Assembly (NCBI GenBank): GCA_004564215.1
Contig: CP024846.1
Span: 2,741,501 to 2,805,500 of the forward strand
Source: Beijerinckiaceae bacterium
GTDB lineage: Bacteria; Pseudomonadota; Alphaproteobacteria; Rhizobiales; Beijerinckiaceae
DNA: 64,000 bases
Direction: 5' to 3'
Part shown: positions 16,167 to 27,395 of the stretch, piece by piece
Position numbering within the stretch: position 1 is the first letter of the stretch
How the letters are laid out: each line of letters starts with the position of its first letter
Translations under genes and position numbers: made by a program
The notes under the pieces: model-generated
Database searches by the model: none
Told to the model about the DNA's origin: nothing
Seen by the model: the letters and a program-made list of their open reading frames with translations, nothing else

Positions 16167-16985
16167 TTAGACATGCCGTCCGGTCCGGCTCGGATAGAAC
16201 GCCTTGCAATGGAGATCTGGCCGGTCGAGAACAGGGCTGAGAAGGCGTGCAAACCGCTCTGCGAAGGCGACCGCTTTCTCCTTGGTGTCCACCAGGTCCT
16301 GCCGCGCTTCGACGAGAAGGCCGGCCAGCCCGCGGCGCGTGACCTCTTCGTCGAGCGTGTCGCCGACCAGCGCGCCGTCATAGGGTTCGTTGTCGCCGAC
16401 GTAAAATCCGTCATTGGCCAAGGCCGCGATCAACGGCGCCGCGAACCGCGGATCGCTGTCCCACAAAATGCCGACTTCCCAAGGTCTCGGTTTGGTCTTC
16501 CAGCACGGTGTGAAGGTATGAATCGAAACGACGGCCGGCGGCGGTCCCACGCTGAGCATGGTTTCGATCTTGGCGGCGATGGTGGCGCGGTAGGGCTTCC
16601 AATAATGGGTATGGCGATGCTCGATCTCATCGGCGCCGATATTTGCGTTTCCCGGCACGAGATGACCATCCGAAATACGCATCACGAGGGTCGGATCGTC
16701 GACGCCGCGATTGGGATCGATCAGCAGGCGGGAAAACCGCGACAGCAGCGCGGGCGCCCCAAAAATACCGGCGAGCTGGCGGGCAATCCAGGCCGCGCCG
16801 ATGTCGTAGCCGATATGGCGGTTGAGCTGCTCAAGCGACAAACCGAGCGTGCCGTAGGCTTTTGGAAGGGAATTGGTCGCGTGATCGCAAAGAAAGAGGA
16901 CGCCGGCGTCCAGGCGTCCCTCGATCCGCTCGACCGGGTCATCCGCCGCGCTGGGGGATTCAGAAGCCGGCCCAGCAAGATGCAC
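16167..16985 (-). CDS. N-formylglutamate amidohydrolase-like protein
   Basis: The 272-residue protein belongs to the FGase family, zinc-dependent hydrolases that act on N-formylglutamate or similar amides. Conserved blocks are FLCDHATNSLP, HIGYDIGAAWIAR, LLIDPNRGVDDPTLV, VSIHTFTPCW and a late LVEARQDL. Upstream ATG codons at 17054 and 17030 (complement) have no ribosome binding site. GTG at 16985 follows AGGAGA at about 10 bp and is preferred. No other histidine-degradation gene is near, so the true substrate is open. Confidence 0.85.
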   Translation of the reverse strand: MHLAGPASESPSAADDPVERIEGRLDAGVLFLCDHATNSLPKAYGTLGLSLEQLNRHIGYDIGAAWIARQLAGIFGAPALLSRFSRLLIDPNRGVDDPTLVMRISDGHLVPGNANIGADEIEHRHTHYWKPYRATIAAKIETMLSVGPPPAVVSIHTFTPCWKTKPRPWEVGILWDSDPRFAAPLIAALANDGFYVGDNEPYDGALVGDTLDEEVTRRGLAGLLVEARQDLVDTKEKAVAFAERFARLLSPVLDRPDLHCKAFYPSRTGRHV

Positions 16986-17245
16986 GATAGGGTTTCTCCT
17001 GATTTCACGGGATTTAGCAGGACAGGATAACATCGCCTGCGCGAAAAGGTACATTGAAAATACCGCGTGGCTGACGTTCCGCGATCTTGAGCGGAGCCTG
17101 ACCGCGACGCCCCTATTGGCGCCTCTGTCATCGCTTTGACACGGAGGTCATACCTCTTGGCTCTCATCGGGCCCATGAAGCGGCGCACCGCAACGATTCT
17201 GCGGAGGCGTATTCAGAAGCTCGGCAATGGTGAGGTCGGTCTCCT

Positions 17246-19591
17246 ATGGATTTCTTCAGGCGTTTCACTTTTCTCGTCTGCGCGCCCGCCTTCGACAACA
17301 ATGATCTCGAGGGGCTGAGGCTGCAACAGATCCTCTCCGCCATCGAGCAGCTCGGCATTCAGGTTGTGCGGGCGCGGCGGATCGAGGACGCGGAAATCGC
17401 GGTTCAGACCGACGCAGCGATCGGTTGCATGGTGGTGGACTGGGGGAAGAAGGGTGTCGATGGCAAGACCACGGCGCTGATCAATTTGATGCGCCGGCGC
17501 GGCTTGGAAATGCCGATCGTCATGCTCGTTCGCCGCAAGCAGTTCGAGGACATTCCGGTCGAGGTCCTCGACTATATCGACGGCTATGTCTTTCTCGCGG
17601 AGGAGACGCCGGAGTTCATTGCAAAAAATCTCGTGAGCCGCCTCAAGCAATATGCGGCGACGCTGAAGACGCCGTTCTTCGGTGCGCTTGTCGATTATGC
17701 CGAAGAGGGCAATCAATTATGGACCTGTCCGGGCCACAATGGCGGCATTTTTTATGGGCGCAGCCCCATCGGCCGGATCTTTGTGGAACATTTCGGCGAG
17801 GCGATTTTTCGCGACGATCTCGACAATTCCGTTCTGGAACTGGGCGATTTGCTCGTCCACGAAGGTCCGGCCCTGCGCGCGCAGAAGGAAGCAGCCGCAA
17901 TTTTTGGCGCCGAAAAGACCTATTTCGTCCTGAACGGAACGTCGTCGTCAAACAAGATCGTGCTCTCGGCCTTGGTTGCGGAAGACGATCTCGTGCTGTT
18001 CGATCGCAACAATCACAAGGCGGCGCATCATGGCGCCCTGTTTCTCGGCGGCGGGATTCCGATCTTTCTCGAAACCTTGCGGAACCAATATGGGCTGATC
18101 GGGCCGATCCAGCCGGACGCTCTCGATGAACAGCGCATCCGCGAAAAGATCCGTCTCAATCCTCTGGTGAAGGACCCGGAAGCGTGGCGGCGCGAGCGGC
18201 CGTTTCGCGTGGCGGTCATCGAGCAATGCACTTACGACGGGACGATCTACAACGCGCAAATGATCGTCGAGCGGATCGGGCATCTTTGCGACTATGTTTT
18301 GTTCGATGAGGCATGGGCCGGGTTCATGAAGTTCCATCCGATCTTCGCTGATCGCTTCGCGATGGGTTTGCGCGACCTCGGCCCGGGGCAGCCGGGGATT
18401 ATCGCCACCCAATCGACGCATAAGCAGCTCGCGGGTTTCTCCCAGGCCTCGCAGATCCACGTGAAGGACAGCCACATTCACGGCCAGGCCCGGCGTGTCG
18501 AGCATCGGCGCTTCAATGAGTTTTTTCTTCTGCATGCGTCGACCTCGCCTTTCTATCCGCTGTTCGCTTCGCTCGACGTCGGGGCGCAGATGATGAAGGG
18601 TCGTTCGGGTGAGGTGCTGTGGGACGACACCCTAAAACTTGGGATCGAGCTGAGAAAAAAATTGCGCGCGGTCCGCCAGGAGTTCGAGGCGGAACAGGAT
18701 CCCGCGCGGCGCTGGTTCTTCGATGCCTTTGTACCGGACCGCGTCCCTGCGCCCGCCAATGGCACCCTCTCCGCCGCCGTCGCCTGGGAGAGCGTTGCGA
18801 CGGACGAACTGGCCATGCATGCGCATTATTGGGAGTTGAGCCCGGGCGCGGCCTGGCACGGGTTTGATCATCTCGTGCCGGATTTCGCGATGGTCGATCC
18901 CATGAAACTTACCCTTCTGACGCCAGGCTTCAACCGGCGGGGCGGTTATGACTCGCACGGAATTCCTGCGCCCATCGTGGCGCAATATCTCCGCGAGAAC
19001 CGGATCGTTCCGGAGAAGAACGATCTCAATTCGCTGCTGTTCCTGCTGACGCCCGGCGTAGAGTCGAGCAAGGCCTGGACCTTGCTCAGTGCGCTCGTCG
19101 CCTTCAAACGTCTGCATGACGAGAATGCGCGGCTGGAAGACACGATCCCGGAATTTGTCGCCTGCAGGCCCGCCCGCTATGCGGGGGCACGGCTGCGCGA
19201 TCTCTGCGGCCAGATGCATGCGTTTTATCACGCGAGCGCGACAAGCAAGCTCCAGAAAGCGCAATTCCTCGCCGAGCATTTACCGCAGATGGCGATGGCT
19301 CCGTATGAAGCGGTACGCCAGATGGTGCGCAATAAGGTCGATTATCTGCCGATCAGCCAGATTTCGGGCCGCATCGCGGCGACCCTTTTTGTCGTTTATC
19401 CTCCGGGGATTGCGACCGTCGTTCCGGGCGAAAGGCTTGATGAGCGCGCCGCGCCGATGCTCGATTATCTCAAAATGTTCGAGCGCGCGGCCAATCTCTT
19501 CCCCGGCTTCGAGGCCGAGATCCAGGGCGTCTATCGTGAATTGGAGCCGGACGGATCGGTCCGCTTCTACACCTATGTGGTCCGCGAATGA
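17246..19591 (+). CDS. Orn/Lys/Arg decarboxylase, large inducible type
   Basis: The 781-residue PLP enzyme has a receiver-like N-terminal wing domain (residues about 1-130), a fold-type-I catalytic domain and a C-terminal domain. Landmarks are WTCPGHNGGIFYGRSPIG, NGTSSSNKIV, the cofactor His in DRNNHKAAHHGA, the Asp in VLFDEAWAGF, and Lys393 in STHKQLAGFSQASQIH that binds PLP. It resembles AdiA/LdcC-type acid-response decarboxylases. Which amino acid is used cannot be told. No antiporter gene is adjacent, so a polyamine or other role is equally possible. The ATG lies 191 bp from the upstream edge of the divergent-side genes. Confidence 0.9.
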   Translation: MDFFRRFTFLVCAPAFDNNDLEGLRLQQILSAIEQLGIQVVRARRIEDAEIAVQTDAAIGCMVVDWGKKGVDGKTTALINLMRRRGLEMPIVMLVRRKQFEDIPVEVLDYIDGYVFLAEETPEFIAKNLVSRLKQYAATLKTPFFGALVDYAEEGNQLWTCPGHNGGIFYGRSPIGRIFVEHFGEAIFRDDLDNSVLELGDLLVHEGPALRAQKEAAAIFGAEKTYFVLNGTSSSNKIVLSALVAEDDLVLFDRNNHKAAHHGALFLGGGIPIFLETLRNQYGLIGPIQPDALDEQRIREKIRLNPLVKDPEAWRRERPFRVAVIEQCTYDGTIYNAQMIVERIGHLCDYVLFDEAWAGFMKFHPIFADRFAMGLRDLGPGQPGIIATQSTHKQLAGFSQASQIHVKDSHIHGQARRVEHRRFNEFFLLHASTSPFYPLFASLDVGAQMMKGRSGEVLWDDTLKLGIELRKKLRAVRQEFEAEQDPARRWFFDAFVPDRVPAPANGTLSAAVAWESVATDELAMHAHYWELSPGAAWHGFDHLVPDFAMVDPMKLTLLTPGFNRRGGYDSHGIPAPIVAQYLRENRIVPEKNDLNSLLFLLTPGVESSKAWTLLSALVAFKRLHDENARLEDTIPEFVACRPARYAGARLRDLCGQMHAFYHASATSKLQKAQFLAEHLPQMAMAPYEAVRQMVRNKVDYLPISQISGRIAATLFVVYPPGIATVVPGERLDERAAPMLDYLKMFERAANLFPGFEAEIQGVYRELEPDGSVRFYTYVVRE

Positions 19592-19620
19592 GGTGGCCGG
19601 CAAGGTTTGGTGTGATCGAC

Positions 19621-19735
19621 TAGAGCCTGTTCCGAAAAAGTTGACCGACTTTTTCGATCAGAACATGCTCCCACTCGTTGAACTTGAGCGATTCCTTTTC
19701 GATCAGATGATTCCATCTGATCGGGAAGCGCTCTA
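19621..19735. repeat. 115-bp structured dispersed repeat, copy 1
   Basis: The element begins TAGAGC and ends GCTCTA (terminal inverted repeats) and holds two internal hairpins: GAAAAAGT paired with ACTTTTTC, and GATCAGATG paired with CATCTGATC. A copy at 56426-56540 differs at one base of 115. It encodes nothing and resembles a MITE-like or REP-type element. Its last three bases are the stop codon of the acetyltransferase gene. Confidence 0.85.
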
Positions 19736-20281
19736 GGAACAGAGGGGGCCGGGGCCCGCCGCATTTCCAAGCCCGAGGGGGCGTTGCATCATGACCGTGT
19801 CGGTCCATTGGCCGAACTTGAATCCGACCGAGCGCAATAGGCCGGCGCGTTCAAAACCAAATGATTCATGGAGATGCAGCGACGGAGCGTTGGCGCTGTC
19901 GATATAGGAAATCATTTGGCGATAGCCGGCATTCGCGCAGGCGTCGATCAAAGCGGGAAGCAGCTGCCGCCCGACGCCCGCGTGCAAATGATCCTTGTGC
20001 ACGTAGATCGAATGTTTGACGGTGTAGCGATAGACTGGGCGCTTTCGAAACGGCACCGCGTAAGCATAACCGATGATTTGGCCTGCATGGTCGGCGACAA
20101 GATGCGGCAGATGGCGCTTCAGCATCGACTTGCGCCGCCGCTTGATATCGTCTTGAGCCGGCGGCTCGGTCGGGTAATCGCCGAGGCCATGCTGAACATG
20201 ATAGGCGTAGATTTCGATCATCGCCGCGACATCCTCTTCCGTCGAGGGCCGCACGGTGATGTGGAAGGGTTGATCGAGCAT
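19733..20281 (-). CDS. GNAT acetyltransferase, phosphinothricin/amino-acid type
   Basis: The 182-residue protein shows the GNAT fold of the Pat/MnaT/YncA group: ITVRPSTEEDVAAMIEIYAY at the start, YRYTVKHSIYVHKDHLHAGV GR-type acetyl-CoA loop with VGRQLLPALI, then LHLHESFGFERAGLLRSVGF and FGQWTDTVMMQRPL. It likely N-acetylates a small amine such as methionine sulfone- or phosphinothricin-like compounds. The stop codon lies in the terminal GCTCTA of the adjacent 115-bp repeat, so the last residues (GNAAGPGPLCS) may have been created by its insertion. Confidence 0.85.
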   Translation of the reverse strand: MLDQPFHITVRPSTEEDVAAMIEIYAYHVQHGLGDYPTEPPAQDDIKRRRKSMLKRHLPHLVADHAGQIIGYAYAVPFRKRPVYRYTVKHSIYVHKDHLHAGVGRQLLPALIDACANAGYRQMISYIDSANAPSLHLHESFGFERAGLLRSVGFKFGQWTDTVMMQRPLGLGNAAGPGPLCS

Positions 20282-20393
20282 TTGCTGGTTTCCGGGCAGG
20301 CAAGCCGCCGCTAGGACAGATTTCTAAGTTCATAGGCGGTCCGGCTCATCGGCGGATCCAACATTAGCGCATGAAGTTTTTATGACGGCGCCA

Positions 20394-22244
20394 TCAGACT
20401 TTGACAGCCGGGGGTGGAACCGGGGTTTTGGGCGATTCGATCCTCTGGATAGGAGGAAATTCTTCTGCGGTAATCGCTTCCTTCGACAGTAAAAGTTCGG
20501 CCCCTGCGTCGAGATCCCCGCGCCGCTTGGTCAAAATGGCGCGTGCCTCGTCGAAGGCATCGGCGACAATATCGCGGACACTGAGATCGATCTCGCGCAG
20601 AGTCGCTTCCGAGGCTGGGGGCTTATCGACCGGCTGCCGGGCGAGAAACGCGCGCGGCGCCGGCCTATAGGTGCGCTGTCCGACCGATTGCGCCATGCCG
20701 TAGAGCGTCACCATTTCGGTTGCGATTTCCGTGGCGCGCTGGAGATCATCGGCCGCGCCGGTTGAGACGTCTTCGTCGAAGAGGAGGACTTCGGCGGCGC
20801 GCCCACCCATGAGCACGGATATGCGATGCCGCAATTCGCTTTCGGCCAAAACAAAGCGATCCTCGGTCGGGTGCTGGATCGTATAGCCGAGCGCGCCGAC
20901 CCCGCGCGGGATGATGGAGACTTTCAACACCGGATCGACGCCGGGCAGGCTTGCCGCCACCAACGCATGGCCCATCTCGTGATACGCGACTCGGCGCCGC
21001 TCGGGCGGCGTCAAAATCCGGCTTTTCTTTTCAAGTCCGGCGACGATGCGTTCGATCGCGGCGGTCACATCCTCGAAAGTCACTTTGGCGCTGTCGCGGC
21101 GGGTCGCGACCACGGCCGCCTCATTGACGAGATTGGCGAGATCGGCGCCGGTGAAGCCCGTCGTCATGGCGGCGATACGATCCAGATCGATCGCCGGATC
21201 TACGACGATCTTGCGGACGTGCACCATCAAGATTTCGAGCCGTCCCTTGCGGTCGGGACGGTCCACGAGCACCTGTCGGTCGAACCGGCCGGCGCGGAGG
21301 AGGGCGGGGTCGAGGATTTCCGGCCGGTTCGTCGCGGCGAGCAAGATGACCCCGGTCGAAGGGTCGAAACCGTCGAGCTCGGCGAGGAGCTGATTGAGAG
21401 TCTGTTCCTTCTCGTCGAGGCCCCCGACATTGACCGAAGCGCGTGAGCGGCCGAGGGCATCGAGTTCATCGATGAAAATGATGCAAGGCGCCGCCTTGCG
21501 CGCCTGTTCGAAGAGATCACGAACGCGGGCGGCACCGACTCCGACAAACATTTCGACGAATTCAGAGCCCGATATCGAGAAGAAGGAAACACCGGCTTCG
21601 CCGGCCACTGCGCGTGCCAGCAATGTTTTTCCGGTTCCCGGTGGACCGACCAGGAGAATCCCTTTGGGAACGTGGGCGCCGAGACGGCCGAATGATTTGG
21701 GATTCTTGAGAAAGGAAACCACTTCCTGCAATTCGAATTTGGCTTCGTCGACACCTGCGACGTCCTTAAACGTCACCCTTGTGTCAGTCTCGACATAGAC
21801 TTTCGCCCGCGACTTGCCGACCGTCATGAGCCCGCCAAGCCCTTGCTTGTTGGCGAAACTGCGAAAAAGGAAAAACCAAACCAGATAGAAAAAGATGGCG
21901 GGGAGGACCCAAGACAGGACGGTGCCTATGAAGCCTGTTGATGGCGCGCCGGAAACTTTGATGCCCTCGGCGCTGAGCTTGGCCGCGATTGCTGGATCAA
22001 CCCGCACGGTCACGAATTTGCTTTTGCCGCTTGGCGCCGGCGTCTTGAGGGTGCCTTCGATCATATCCGAGTGGACGACGACGGAGGAGACATTCTTGTC
22101 TGCAACGAGCTGTTCGAACTCGCTATAGGAAATCGCCTCGGTTTGCTCGTAACTGGTCCAGATCTGCTGCAAAAGGAGAACGCCTGTGACGGCTGCGATG
22201 ACATACCAGATCGTCCATGTCTGTTTCCGTTTATTGGACTCCAT
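20394..22244 (-). CDS. ftsH: Accessory FtsH-type ATP-dependent zinc metalloprotease
   Basis: The 616-residue protein has two transmembrane segments (near residues 11-28 and 104-127) around a periplasmic domain. An AAA module follows with Walker A GPPGTGKT (about residue 200), Walker [14 protein letters not shown] and the arginine-finger region. The protease site is HEMGH at residues 422-426. HEMGH in place of the usual HEAGH, and the short C-terminus, mark it as the second FtsH class seen in some Proteobacteria rather than the housekeeping copy. The ATG at 22244 (complement) starts MESNKRKQ; longer forms lack support. It diverges from the glycogen operon. Confidence 0.9.
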   Translation of the reverse strand: MESNKRKQTWTIWYVIAAVTGVLLLQQIWTSYEQTEAISYSEFEQLVADKNVSSVVVHSDMIEGTLKTPAPSGKSKFVTVRVDPAIAAKLSAEGIKVSGAPSTGFIGTVLSWVLPAIFFYLVWFFLFRSFANKQGLGGLMTVGKSRAKVYVETDTRVTFKDVAGVDEAKFELQEVVSFLKNPKSFGRLGAHVPKGILLVGPPGTGKTLLARAVAGEAGVSFFSISGSEFVEMFVGVGAARVRDLFEQARKAAPCIIFIDELDALGRSRASVNVGGLDEKEQTLNQLLAELDGFDPSTGVILLAATNRPEILDPALLRAGRFDRQVLVDRPDRKGRLEILMVHVRKIVVDPAIDLDRIAAMTTGFTGADLANLVNEAAVVATRRDSAKVTFEDVTAAIERIVAGLEKKSRILTPPERRRVAYHEMGHALVAASLPGVDPVLKVSIIPRGVGALGYTIQHPTEDRFVLAESELRHRISVLMGGRAAEVLLFDEDVSTGAADDLQRATEIATEMVTLYGMAQSVGQRTYRPAPRAFLARQPVDKPPASEATLREIDLSVRDIVADAFDEARAILTKRRGDLDAGAELLLSKEAITAEEFPPIQRIESPKTPVPPPAVKV

Positions 22245-22578
22245 GGCCAATTCTTTCCTAAACTTGCAGGGGCGAGGAAAAGCAGGGCTTCCGCCTCGTT
22301 TCAATTGGTCGGATAAAGTCCAGGGGTCAAGCTGCGCGGGGCGGATTGCCTGGCAGCGGGCGGAAACTGATCTTGCGACGTCTCGGTGGCCTCCCTATAG
22401 TGGCGCTGCGAGCCGGCTGCGGACACCGAAGTAGAATCCCACGCCGATGTTTGTCGAAGCGCTTCGTGAGCGCCGGTCAGGAAACGCCGGGAACGGATCC
22501 ATCGAGTAGGACTCGGGGGAATGCCCGGCGCGGCAAGGCGCGGCGGCGGCCCTGGGTGAACGAAGGAGGTCCGCCGCG
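22245..22578. other. Divergent intergenic region, ftsH and glgP
   Basis: This 334-bp gap must hold the promoters of both ftsH and the glycogen operon. I see no convincing -35/-10 pair or operator by eye. The only clear signal is the strong AAGGAGGT ribosome binding site at 22563-22570 for glgP. Confidence 0.5.
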
Positions 22579-25086
22579 ATGGAAGTCGAAATCGTACCCC
22601 CGGCCGTCGAAAATGGCGCGCCCGCTGGTCCTCTCCGTGCGGAGAGCCGAACCGACGTCGCGGCGATCCGAAACGCAATTCTCGACAAACTTACCTATGC
22701 GATGGGCAAGAATTCGGCCGCCGCCGGTCCGCGCGACTGGTTCGTGGCGACCGCTCTGACCGTTCGCGACCGGGTTGTCGAACGCTGGATCGTCTCCACC
22801 CAGGAAACCCAACGGACCCGCCGCAAGCGGGTTTACTACTTGAGCCTCGAATTTCTGATCGGCCGTCTCTTGATCGATGCGCTGACCAATATGGAGATGA
22901 TCGAACCGACCCGCGCGGCGCTGGCCGAACTTGGCGTCGATCTCGAAGAGCTGCGCGAAGTCGAGCCGGATGCCGCGCTCGGCAATGGGGGACTTGGCCG
23001 GCTTGCCGCCTGTTTCATGGAAAGCATGGCGACCCTTTCGATTGCCGCCTATGGGTACGGCATTCGGTATGACCACGGCTTGTTCCGCCAGCGGATCAAG
23101 AATGGGCGTCAGCTCGAATATCCCGAAGATTGGCTGTCGTTCGGCAACCCATGGGAGTTCGCGCGGCCGGAAGTCGATTACGATATCGGCTTTGGCGGCC
23201 GGATCGAAGCCGAACATCAGGCCGACGGAGCGGTGAAGCATATTTGGCATCCTGGCGAAACCGTCGAGGCCGTCGCCTATGATACGCCGATCCCCGGCTG
23301 GCGCGGGGCACATATCAACACGCTGCGGCTTTGGTCTGCGCGGGCGCCGGACCCGCTCCGGCTCGACATGTTCAACAGCGGCGATCACATCGGCGCATTG
23401 ATGGACCGGGTGCGCGCCGAGTCGATTTCCAAAGTCCTTTATCCGAGCGATGCCACCCCCGCGGGCGAGGAACTGAGGCTCCGCCAGGAATATTTCTTCG
23501 CCTCCGCTTCGCTGCAGGATCTGGTCCGCCGCCACCTCGATCAGCATGGCACCATCGACTCGCTCGCCGATAAGGTCGCGATCCAACTCAACGATACCCA
23601 TCCCGCCATCGCGATCGCCGAGCTGATGCGCATTCTGGTGGACCTCCATGACGTTCCCTGGCGGGACGCCTGGGCGGTCACCCAAGCGACCTTCAGCTAC
23701 ACCAATCATACCTTGCTGCCGGAGGCGCTGGAGACATGGCCGGTGCCGCTGATGGAGCGGCTTTTGCCCCGCCACATGCAGATCATCTATCTGATCAACG
23801 CCATTCATCTGGCCCAGATGAGCAAGCTGCCGGACGCGAATGGCGAGAGGTTTTCGGCGCTTTCGCTGATCGATGAGGCACATGGGCGTCGGGTTCGGAT
23901 GGGTCATCTTGCCTTCTTGGGCTCGCACAAAATCAATGGCGTGTCGAAGCTCCATTCCGACTTGATGAAGGAGACGGTGTTCCGCGAACTCGACGCCGTG
24001 CTCCCGGGGCGCATCACCAACAAGACCAATGGGATCACCTTCCGCCGCTGGCTGAAGGAGGCCAACCCCGGTTTGACCGGGCTGCTGACCGAGGCGATCG
24101 GCGACCGGATCTTTGACGATGCCATGGTCTTGGAAAAACTGGCTGTCTTCGCCGACGATTCGTCGTTCCAGGAGCGTTACGCCGCGCAACGGCGGGCGAA
24201 CAAAGTGGCGCTCTCGAAGCTGGTGCGGCAGCGGCTCGGCGTCGTGCTGGATCCCGATGCGCTGTTCGATGTGCAGATTAAACGCATCCATGAATATAAG
24301 CGCCAGATCCTCAATATTCTGGAGGCGATTGCGGTCTATGACGCAATCCGCGCCCAGCCGACCCGCGACTGGATTCCCAGGGTCAAGATTTTCGCCGGCA
24401 AGGCGGCGGCGAGTTACACGACGGCAAAGCTGATCATTCAGCTCGCCAATGATGTGGCGGAGATCGTCAACACCGACCCCACGGTGCGCGGGCTTCTTAA
24501 AATCGTGTTCTTGCCCAACTATAATGTCAGCCTCGCCGAGCGCATCATTCCGGCGGCTGATGTGTCCGAGCAGATTTCGACCGCGGGCATGGAAGCGTCC
24601 GGCACCGGCAACATGAAATTGGCCTTGAACGGAGCGCTGACCATTGGCACCCTCGATGGCGCCAATGTCGAGATCCGCGAAAAAGTCGGAGCGGAAAATA
24701 TCTTCATTTTTGGGCTTACCGCCGACGAAGTTGAAGCGCATCGGCGGCAGAGCATCGATGGGCGCCCGGCCATCGAGCGCTCGGCCAAGCTCGCCGAAGT
24801 GCTCGATGCGATTGCCTCCGGGGTGTTCTCGCCCGATGAGCCTGACCGCTACCGTGGCCTTGTCGACGCCTTGACGCATAATGATTATTTTCTGGTGACC
24901 ACCGACTTCGAGAGTTATTTCGATACGCAGCGCGCCGTGTTCAAACGCTGGCGCGACAAGCCGGCCTGGTGGCGCTCGGCTGTGCTCAACACGGCGCATA
25001 TGGGCTGGTTTTCCTCGGATCGCACGATCAAAGAATATGCCGAAGAAATTTGGGACGTTCCGGTGAGGCCACCCGGAAAGGGATGA
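22579..25086 (+). CDS. glgP: Glycogen phosphorylase
   Basis: The enzyme releases glucose-1-phosphate from glycogen ends. The 835 residues match family length. Landmarks are [15 protein letters not shown], the [19 protein letters not shown] glucose-site loop, [18 protein letters not shown] segment [18 protein letters not shown], and the PLP-binding Lys680 in [20 protein letters not shown]. The ATG at 22579 follows AAGGAGGT by 8 bp. It is first in a six-gene operon, with glgB starting 1 bp after its stop. Confidence 0.96.
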   Translation: MEVEIVPPAVENGAPAGPLRAESRTDVAAIRNAILDKLTYAMGKNSAAAGPRDWFVATALTVRDRVVERWIVSTQETQRTRRKRVYYLSLEFLIGRLLIDALTNMEMIEPTRAALAELGVDLEELREVEPDAALGNGGLGRLAACFMESMATLSIAAYGYGIRYDHGLFRQRIKNGRQLEYPEDWLSFGNPWEFARPEVDYDIGFGGRIEAEHQADGAVKHIWHPGETVEAVAYDTPIPGWRGAHINTLRLWSARAPDPLRLDMFNSGDHIGALMDRVRAESISKVLYPSDATPAGEELRLRQEYFFASASLQDLVRRHLDQHGTIDSLADKVAIQLNDTHPAIAIAELMRILVDLHDVPWRDAWAVTQATFSYTNHTLLPEALETWPVPLMERLLPRHMQIIYLINAIHLAQMSKLPDANGERFSALSLIDEAHGRRVRMGHLAFLGSHKINGVSKLHSDLMKETVFRELDAVLPGRITNKTNGITFRRWLKEANPGLTGLLTEAIGDRIFDDAMVLEKLAVFADDSSFQERYAAQRRANKVALSKLVRQRLGVVLDPDALFDVQIKRIHEYKRQILNILEAIAVYDAIRAQPTRDWIPRVKIFAGKAAASYTTAKLIIQLANDVAEIVNTDPTVRGLLKIVFLPNYNVSLAERIIPAADVSEQISTAGMEASGTGNMKLALNGALTIGTLDGANVEIREKVGAENIFIFGLTADEVEAHRRQSIDGRPAIERSAKLAEVLDAIASGVFSPDEPDRYRGLVDALTHNDYFLVTTDFESYFDTQRAVFKRWRDKPAWWRSAVLNTAHMGWFSSDRTIKEYAEEIWDVPVRPPGKG

Positions 25087-25087
25087 A

Positions 25088-27331
25088 ATGGGTTGGTTCG
25101 GGCGAAGCCGGAGAGGGGATGATCAATCCGCCGCGAACCTGAAATGGCGGATCGGCGATGATGTCGTCCAGGCGATTTTGGCGGCGCGTCATCCGGATCC
25201 CTTCGCCGTGCTCGGGCCGCACGAGACCGAGGATGGAGTGGCAATCCGGGCCTTGGTGCCAAATGCCGACAGTCTGACCGTTGTACCCGCGGACGGGGAG
25301 GGGGCGGAGATCCCGCTTGCGGCGCGCGGCGACGGTTTTTTCGAGGGCATCGCCAAACATCGGACCAGCCGGTTTCCCTATCGGCTGCGAGCGTCGAATG
25401 TGGGCGGGACGTGGGACGTCATCGACCCCTATGCGTTTCCGCCCGTGTTGGGCGCGACCGACGATTACCTTCTCGTCGAAGGCACCCATCGCAAACTTTA
25501 CGAGCGGCTGGGCGCGCATCTCATGCGCTTTGAAGGGATCGACGGCGTGCACTTCGCGGTGTGGGCGCCGCACGCCTTGCGGGTATCGGTCGTCGGCGAT
25601 TTCAACGCCTGGGACGGCCGCAGGCATCAAATGCGCAAGCGGATCGATTCCGGCATATGGGAGATTTTTGCTCCGGGGGTGGGCGAGCGCGCCGTCTACA
25701 AATATGAAATCGTGGCGGACGACGGGCGTCTCCTTCCGTTGAAAGCCGATCCGTTTGGTTTTGCCGGTGAACTGCGTCCTTCGACGGCCTCGATCGTCGC
25801 CCGCACCGATCGTTTCACCTGGACCGACGCGGCTTTCTTGGAAAAACGCCGGGGCCGCGATCCCCGCCGGTCGCCCATGACCATCTATGAAGTTCATCTG
25901 GGTTCCTGGAGACGCGGTGCGGAGGGACGCTTCCTTACCTATGACGAACTCGCCCTGTTATTGATCCCTTACGTGGCCGATCTTGGTTTCACTCATATTG
26001 AACTGCTGCCGATCTGCGAGCATCCGCTCGATGCGTCTTGGGGTTACCAGCCGATCGGGCTTTTCGCACCGACGAGTCGCTTCGGCACCCCCGAGGCGTT
26101 TGCGCGGTTTGTCGATATGGCTCATGCGGCGGGGCTTGGCGTCATCCTCGACTGGGTGCCCGCGCATTTCCCGACCGACATCCACGGGCTGGCGCAATTC
26201 GATGGCCAAGCGCTCTACGAACATGCCGACCCGCGACTTGGGTTTCATCCGGATTGGAACACCGCGATCTATGATTTCGGCCGCCGGGAAGTGACCGCCT
26301 TCCTGGCCGCAAATGCCTTATTCTGGCTTGAACGCTATCATCTCGATGGACTTCGCGTCGATGCCGTCGCGTCGATGCTCTATCTCGATTATTCGCGAAA
26401 GCCGGGCGAATGGGTACCAAACAGCGATGGCAGCAATGATAATCGCGCCGCCGTGGCTTTCCTGAAACAAGTGAACGAACTCGTTTACGCCGACGGTCCC
26501 CGAACGATCACAATTGCCGAGGAATCAACCGCATGGCCCGGCGTCTCGGCGCCGACGTCCGCCGGTGGCCTCGGCTTTGGTTTCAAGTGGAACATGGGCT
26601 TCATGCATGACACGCTGGATTATATGGCGCTCGATCCGGTACATCGGCGATGGCACCACGACCGGCTGACATTTGGACTGCTGTATGCGTTCGCGGAAAA
26701 TTTTGTGCTGCCCCTCAGCCATGATGAGGTCGTGCATGGCAAGGGCTCCCTTCTCGACAAAATGGCCGGAGATGAATGGCAGAAATTTGCAAATCTCCGT
26801 GCCTATTATGCATTCATGTGGGCGCATCCCGGCAAGAAGCTGTTGTTCATGGGACAGGAGTTCGCGCAGCGGCGCGAATGGAGCGAAAATCGCGGGCTTG
26901 ACTTTGATCTTCTTGAATTTTCCCCGCACAAAGGGGTTCAGCTGCTGATCAAGGATCTCAATCGGCTCCATAAGGAGCGGGGTGCTTTGCATGCGCGCGA
27001 TTGCGAACCTGAGGGATTTCGTTGGATCGTCGTCGACGACCGCGATCAGTCCGTGATTGCTTTTGCCCGCTTCGGAGCGGAAGGCGATCTCCCGGTGGTG
27101 ATGGTCACGAATTTCACGCCCATCCCGCGGCATGGCTATCGGGTCGGCCTGCCTCGGTCCGGACGGTGGCGAGAAATTCTCAATACGGACGCAGAGATCT
27201 ACGGCGGCTCCGGCCTTGGCAATCTAGGCGGTGTCACGGCTTCGGAAATGGCTTCGCATGATCTTCCAGCCTCGGCGGAAATGACCCTGCCGCCGCTCGC
27301 CACGCTTTATTTTCAATTCGCTGATCAATGA
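25088..27331 (+). CDS. glgB: 1,4-alpha-glucan branching enzyme
   Basis: The enzyme makes alpha-1,6 branches in glycogen. The 747 residues contain an N-terminal double beta-sandwich region ([14 protein letters not shown]; later [20 protein letters not shown]) and a GH13 barrel: [17 protein letters not shown], the nucleophile Asp425 in [12 protein letters not shown], the acid Glu478 in [10 protein letters not shown], and [19 protein letters not shown]. It starts 1 bp after the glgP stop, so translation is coupled. Confidence 0.97.
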   Translation: MGWFGRSRRGDDQSAANLKWRIGDDVVQAILAARHPDPFAVLGPHETEDGVAIRALVPNADSLTVVPADGEGAEIPLAARGDGFFEGIAKHRTSRFPYRLRASNVGGTWDVIDPYAFPPVLGATDDYLLVEGTHRKLYERLGAHLMRFEGIDGVHFAVWAPHALRVSVVGDFNAWDGRRHQMRKRIDSGIWEIFAPGVGERAVYKYEIVADDGRLLPLKADPFGFAGELRPSTASIVARTDRFTWTDAAFLEKRRGRDPRRSPMTIYEVHLGSWRRGAEGRFLTYDELALLLIPYVADLGFTHIELLPICEHPLDASWGYQPIGLFAPTSRFGTPEAFARFVDMAHAAGLGVILDWVPAHFPTDIHGLAQFDGQALYEHADPRLGFHPDWNTAIYDFGRREVTAFLAANALFWLERYHLDGLRVDAVASMLYLDYSRKPGEWVPNSDGSNDNRAAVAFLKQVNELVYADGPRTITIAEESTAWPGVSAPTSAGGLGFGFKWNMGFMHDTLDYMALDPVHRRWHHDRLTFGLLYAFAENFVLPLSHDEVVHGKGSLLDKMAGDEWQKFANLRAYYAFMWAHPGKKLLFMGQEFAQRREWSENRGLDFDLLEFSPHKGVQLLIKDLNRLHKERGALHARDCEPEGFRWIVVDDRDQSVIAFARFGAEGDLPVVMVTNFTPIPRHGYRVGLPRSGRWREILNTDAEIYGGSGLGNLGGVTASEMASHDLPASAEMTLPPLATLYFQFADQ

Positions 27332-27395
27332 CAATTTGGGGGCCGCGAATTTCCGCCAAGATTCTGGCGCACGGGAACCCGGGAGAGAAACGCGG

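Noticed and set aside
22477..24999. An 840-codon open frame on the minus strand opposite glgP
   Set aside because: It is a mirror of the strongly biased glgP codons, has no ribosome binding site, and its low-complexity His/Asp/Arg-rich product resembles no family.
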